A DNA stretch of 64,000 nt from VRUE01 sp963822295 (GTDB lineage: Bacteria; Actinomycetota; Thermoleophilia; Solirubrobacterales; 70-9). The notes under the pieces are model-generated. The model was not told the origin of the DNA. It saw only the letters and a program-made list of their open reading frames with translations, and ran no database searches. Of the stretch, positions 61,199 through 64,000 are shown one piece after another. Within the stretch, counting starts at the first letter, position 1, and every line of letters begins with the position of its first letter. Location: contig CAWGHD010000002.1 of NCBI GenBank assembly GCA_963822295.1, positions 2,170,001 through 2,234,000 on the forward strand, in the 5' to 3' direction. Position numbers and translations under genes: made by a program.

Positions 61199-62598
61199 GC
61201 GAGCGCGAAACGACACGCTGGAAGCACTTCCGCACCTCGCTGGTGCGCCAGAGCCGCGGCCGCAGCAAAGACACGATCGCGATCATCGTCCTCCTGATTG
61301 CGGGCGTCTCGATGATGCTCTACATCTTCACCCAGCAGAAAGCGTCGCTGCCGTCATGGGCGCCGCTGGTCGGCGAAGAGTTCGCCCACGTCACCGGCGA
61401 GTTCGAAACCGCGCAGGCCGTCGCCCCCGGCCAGGGCCAGGCGGTGGTGATCGCCGGGATCCAGGTCGGCAAGATCACCTCGGTCGCGCTCGAGGACGGG
61501 CACGCCGTCGTCGGCATGGACATCGAGCCCGAATACCTCGAGCTGATCCACCCCGACGCGACGCTGCTGATGCGGCCGAAAACGAACCTCAACGACATGG
61601 TCGTCGAGGTCGCGCCGGGCACCGCGCCGGGGCACCTCGAAGAGGGCGACAACATCCCCCTCGCCCAGACCCAGTCGAACACCAACCTGGACGCCTTCTG
61701 GGCGACCCTCGACGCCGACACCCGCCAGTACCTGCAGCTGCTCTTCGCCGGCGGCGCCGAAGGCGTCGGCGGCCGCGGCAGCCAGCTCTCGGGCGCCTTC
61801 CGTCGCTTCCAGCCCTTCGTCCACTACCTCGCCGACATCAACACCGCGGTCGCCCAGCGCCGGGTCGCGCTGGCGCGGGTGATCCACAACTTCCGCGACA
61901 TCACCGAGGAACTCGCGCGCCGCGACGCCAAGGTCGAACGCTTCGTCAGCGGCTCGCAGGCGGGCCTGCGCGGCTTCGCCAACGAGCAGCAGGCGATCGA
62001 GGAGCTCCTGGTCGAGTTCCCGGCGACGCTGGCGGCGGTCAACGCCGGCCTCGGCAGCTCCAGCGCCTTCTCGGTCGCCGCCCGCCCGGCGCTGATCGGG
62101 CTGATCCCGCAGGCCCAGGCCCTCGGCCCGGCGTTCGCGTCCACGCAGCGCTTCTTCGCCGAGACCACCGGGCCGCTCCGCGACCAGCTCCGGCCCTTCA
62201 CGCGCCAGGTCCGTCCCGTCCTCACCCACACCAAGCAGGGCGCCGCCGACCTCGAGAAGACGACGGCCGGCTTCGGCAACGCCCTCGGCGGCCTCAACTC
62301 GCTCTTCAACACGCTCGCCTACAAGCCCAAGGGCAAGGAGAGCTACCTCTTCTACCTGCCCTGGGCCAACCACAACATCAACGCCAGCTACAACCTCTCC
62401 GACGCGGGCGGGCCGATCCAGCGCGGGCTGGTGATGATCTCCTGCAACGGCTCCTATCTCGCCTATGGTGTCGCCGGCATCAAACCCTTCGTCAAGACCG
62501 TGCTGCAGGGGATTCCCCTCCCGCACTACAACCAGCTACCGCCGATCCCCGCCGACCCCACCTCTCCCACGATCAGCTGCGGGCCGGAAGCCAAATGA
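61195..62598 (+). CDS. Mce-family protein, fifth of six
   Basis: Protein of 467 residues. The membrane helix is TIAIIVLLIAGVSMMLYIF. MlaD segments include FETAQAVAPGQGQAVVIAGI, QVGKITSVAL and MRPKTNLNDMVVEVAPG. A helical part and a C-terminal domain (YNLSDAGGPIQRGLVMISC) follow. ATG 61195 overlaps the previous stop, and the stop overlaps the last gene. Confidence 0.9.
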   Translation: MSERETTRWKHFRTSLVRQSRGRSKDTIAIIVLLIAGVSMMLYIFTQQKASLPSWAPLVGEEFAHVTGEFETAQAVAPGQGQAVVIAGIQVGKITSVALEDGHAVVGMDIEPEYLELIHPDATLLMRPKTNLNDMVVEVAPGTAPGHLEEGDNIPLAQTQSNTNLDAFWATLDADTRQYLQLLFAGGAEGVGGRGSQLSGAFRRFQPFVHYLADINTAVAQRRVALARVIHNFRDITEELARRDAKVERFVSGSQAGLRGFANEQQAIEELLVEFPATLAAVNAGLGSSSAFSVAARPALIGLIPQAQALGPAFASTQRFFAETTGPLRDQLRPFTRQVRPVLTHTKQGAADLEKTTAGFGNALGGLNSLFNTLAYKPKGKESYLFYLPWANHNINASYNLSDAGGPIQRGLVMISCNGSYLAYGVAGIKPFVKTVLQGIPLPHYNQLPPIPADPTSPTISCGPEAK

Positions 62599-64000
62599 GC
62601 AAGAAGGCGCCGAGCACAACCCAGCTGCTGGTGATCACGGGCTTCGCCCTGTCCTGCTTCGGGATCCTGCTCTTCCTCTGGATCACCTTCGGCGGCCCGA
62701 CCCCGTTCAAGGCCAAGTCCTACGAGATCACGATCCCCTTCGACGAGGCCTCGCAGCTCGCCCAGCAGTCGGACGTGCGGATCTCCGGCGTCAACGTCGG
62801 CAAAGTCCAGAGCATCGACCGCGACCCGAACAAGCTGGCGATCGCCCAGGTCCAGATCGACCCCAAGTACGCGCCGCTGCCCGAGGACACACGCGCGATC
62901 CTGCGCACCAAGACGCTGCTCTCCGAGACCTACGTCGAACTGACGACCGGGGATCGCGACGGGCCCAAGCTCGAGGACGGCGGCACCCTGCCGGCGGCGA
63001 ACGTCGCCAGGTCGGTCCAGATCGACGAGATCTTCCGCACCTTCAACCCGCGGACCAGGGCCGCATTCCAGGAATGGATGCAGAACGCGGCGCTGACGAT
63101 CGAGGGCAACGGCGAGGGCCTCTCAGCGGCGTTCGGCGAACTCGATACGACCTTCGCCGAATTCGACAAACTCTTCCGCTCGCTGGACACCCAGCGGGTG
63201 GCGGTCCGCCAGCTCTTCGCCAACAGCGCGATCGCGCTCAACGCATTCCGCGGCCGCGAGGGCCAGCTCGCCGAGCTGATCACCAACTCGAACAACGTCT
63301 TCCAGACCGCCGCCCGCCGCGACCGCGACATCGAAGCGCTGTTCCGCGCCTTCCCGACCTTCCAGGACGAGTCGAGGCTGACCCTGGAGCGGCTCAAAGA
63401 GTTTGCGATCAACACCGACCCGTTGATGCGCCAGCTCGTGCCGGCGGCCGAAGAGCTCTCGCCGACCCTGATCGCCTTCGAAAAGCTCGCGCCCGAAGCG
63501 CAGGGCTTCTTCGAGGGCTTCGCGCCGGTGATCGCGCGCTCGACGACCGGCTTCCCGGCGCTGCGCAAGCTCTTCCGCGACTCCTTCCCGCCGCTGCTGC
63601 GGGCGATCGACCCGTTCGCCCGCAACCTCAACCCGATCCTCACCGGGCTCAACCTCTACCGGCGTGAGATCACCGCCGCGATGGCCAACGTCACTGCCGC
63701 GACCAACGCCGTCCGCATCACCGGGGAAACCCAGACCCACTACCTACGGGCACTCGGCCCGTTCATGCCTGAAAACCTGGCGACCTTCAACAACCGCCTC
63801 TCGATCAACCGCGCCAGCGCCTACAGCCAGCCGGGGATCTATGACGAGCTCGCCAGCGGCCTGCCCAGCTTCGACACGCGTGGCTGCTCGGGTGTCAGCG
63901 CAACCCTCGACCCGGAATCGCCGAAAAACCCGGCCTTTGCCGAGCGGGTCGAATACGGCACCGACCCGGTCAAAAACGAAAGAGAAGCACTCAAATTCTT
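62595..64000 (+). CDS. Mce-family protein, sixth of six (cut by the window end)
   Basis: At least 468 residues are visible, still open at 64000. The start is MSKKAPSTTQLLVITGF with the membrane helix up to ILLFLWITFG. The MlaD segments are YEITIPFDEASQLAQQSDVR, ISGVNVGKVQSID and LRTKTLLSETYVELTTG. A long helical part and a domain with GIYDELASGLPSFDTRGCSG follow. ATG 62595 overlaps the previous stop. The C-terminus and anything downstream, such as YrbE or an ATPase, lie outside the window. Confidence 0.9.
   Translation, partial: MSKKAPSTTQLLVITGFALSCFGILLFLWITFGGPTPFKAKSYEITIPFDEASQLAQQSDVRISGVNVGKVQSIDRDPNKLAIAQVQIDPKYAPLPEDTRAILRTKTLLSETYVELTTGDRDGPKLEDGGTLPAANVARSVQIDEIFRTFNPRTRAAFQEWMQNAALTIEGNGEGLSAAFGELDTTFAEFDKLFRSLDTQRVAVRQLFANSAIALNAFRGREGQLAELITNSNNVFQTAARRDRDIEALFRAFPTFQDESRLTLERLKEFAINTDPLMRQLVPAAEELSPTLIAFEKLAPEAQGFFEGFAPVIARSTTGFPALRKLFRDSFPPLLRAIDPFARNLNPILTGLNLYRREITAAMANVTAATNAVRITGETQTHYLRALGPFMPENLATFNNRLSINRASAYSQPGIYDELASGLPSFDTRGCSGVSATLDPESPKNPAFAERVEYGTDPVKNEREALKF

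Overview
The window is strongly G+C-rich and reads as chromosomal DNA of a high-GC Gram-positive bacterium. It carries the actinobacterial fhaA-fhaB-pstP-rodA/ftsW-pbpA-pknB cell-wall signalling cluster, the replication-origin neighbourhood (gyrA, gyrB, dciA, recF, dnaN, dnaA facing rpmH, rnpA, yidD, yidC, jag, rsmG, parA, parB) and a six-gene Mce operon. Several gene families and a Bacillus-like three-gene cytochrome bc operon suggest a deep-branching class such as Thermoleophilia (Solirubrobacterales). That placement is inferred from gene content and was not tested.

Layout. (1) 1-3.8 kb: purM, a membrane Ser/Thr kinase with a discoidin-like sensor, and an orphan signal peptide running into the end of ddl. 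(2) 2.8-11.9 kb, minus strand: one tightly coupled operon, kinase-fhaA-fhaB-pstP-ftsW/rodA-pbpA-pknB-ddl, linking Ser/Thr phosphorylation to peptidoglycan synthesis; fhaA appears to start at AUU. (3) 12-14.5 kb, plus strand: a membrane protein with a CARDB-like domain, pheA, and an HNH nuclease behind two palindromes. (4) 14.5-28.3 kb: the origin region, with DnaA-box-like sites between dnaA and dnaN and a parS-like site at the rnpA/yidD junction. (5) 28.3-36.9 kb: tRNA-Ile, a BFN-domain protein, an aminotransferase coupled to a second D-Ala-D-Ala ligase, a phosphodiesterase-like gene coupled to a membrane glycosyltransferase-like gene, an atypically AT-rich fic gene, and ymdB. (6) 36.9-42.9 kb: an ABC-2 exporter and a heme cluster, hemB, a fused AhbA-AhbB-like gene and hemL, with a nested inverted repeat before hemL. 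(7) 43-50.9 kb: qcrABC, menG, a polyprenyl diphosphate synthase, tatA, tatC, a membrane repeat protein and a Baeyer-Villiger-type monooxygenase, i.e. menaquinone-linked respiration plus the Tat system that probably exports the Rieske protein. (8) 51-64 kb: tRNA-Lys, a secreted protein, an MMPL transporter and six consecutive mce genes, the last cut by the window edge. No YrbE permease is present.

Sequence quality. Between about 21.68 and 31.52 kb eleven genes, including dnaA, dnaN, yidC and parA, are broken by frameshifts. By hand I could restore each with single-base insertions only, about 49 in total, and every restored length is a multiple of three. This is best read as locally uncorrected sequence, not gene decay. 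Two isolated frameshifts lie at about 9428 (insertion, pstP) and 42810 (deletion, hypothetical gene). No transposase, CRISPR array, rRNA or prophage gene was seen, and there is no gene-free stretch longer than about 160 bases.
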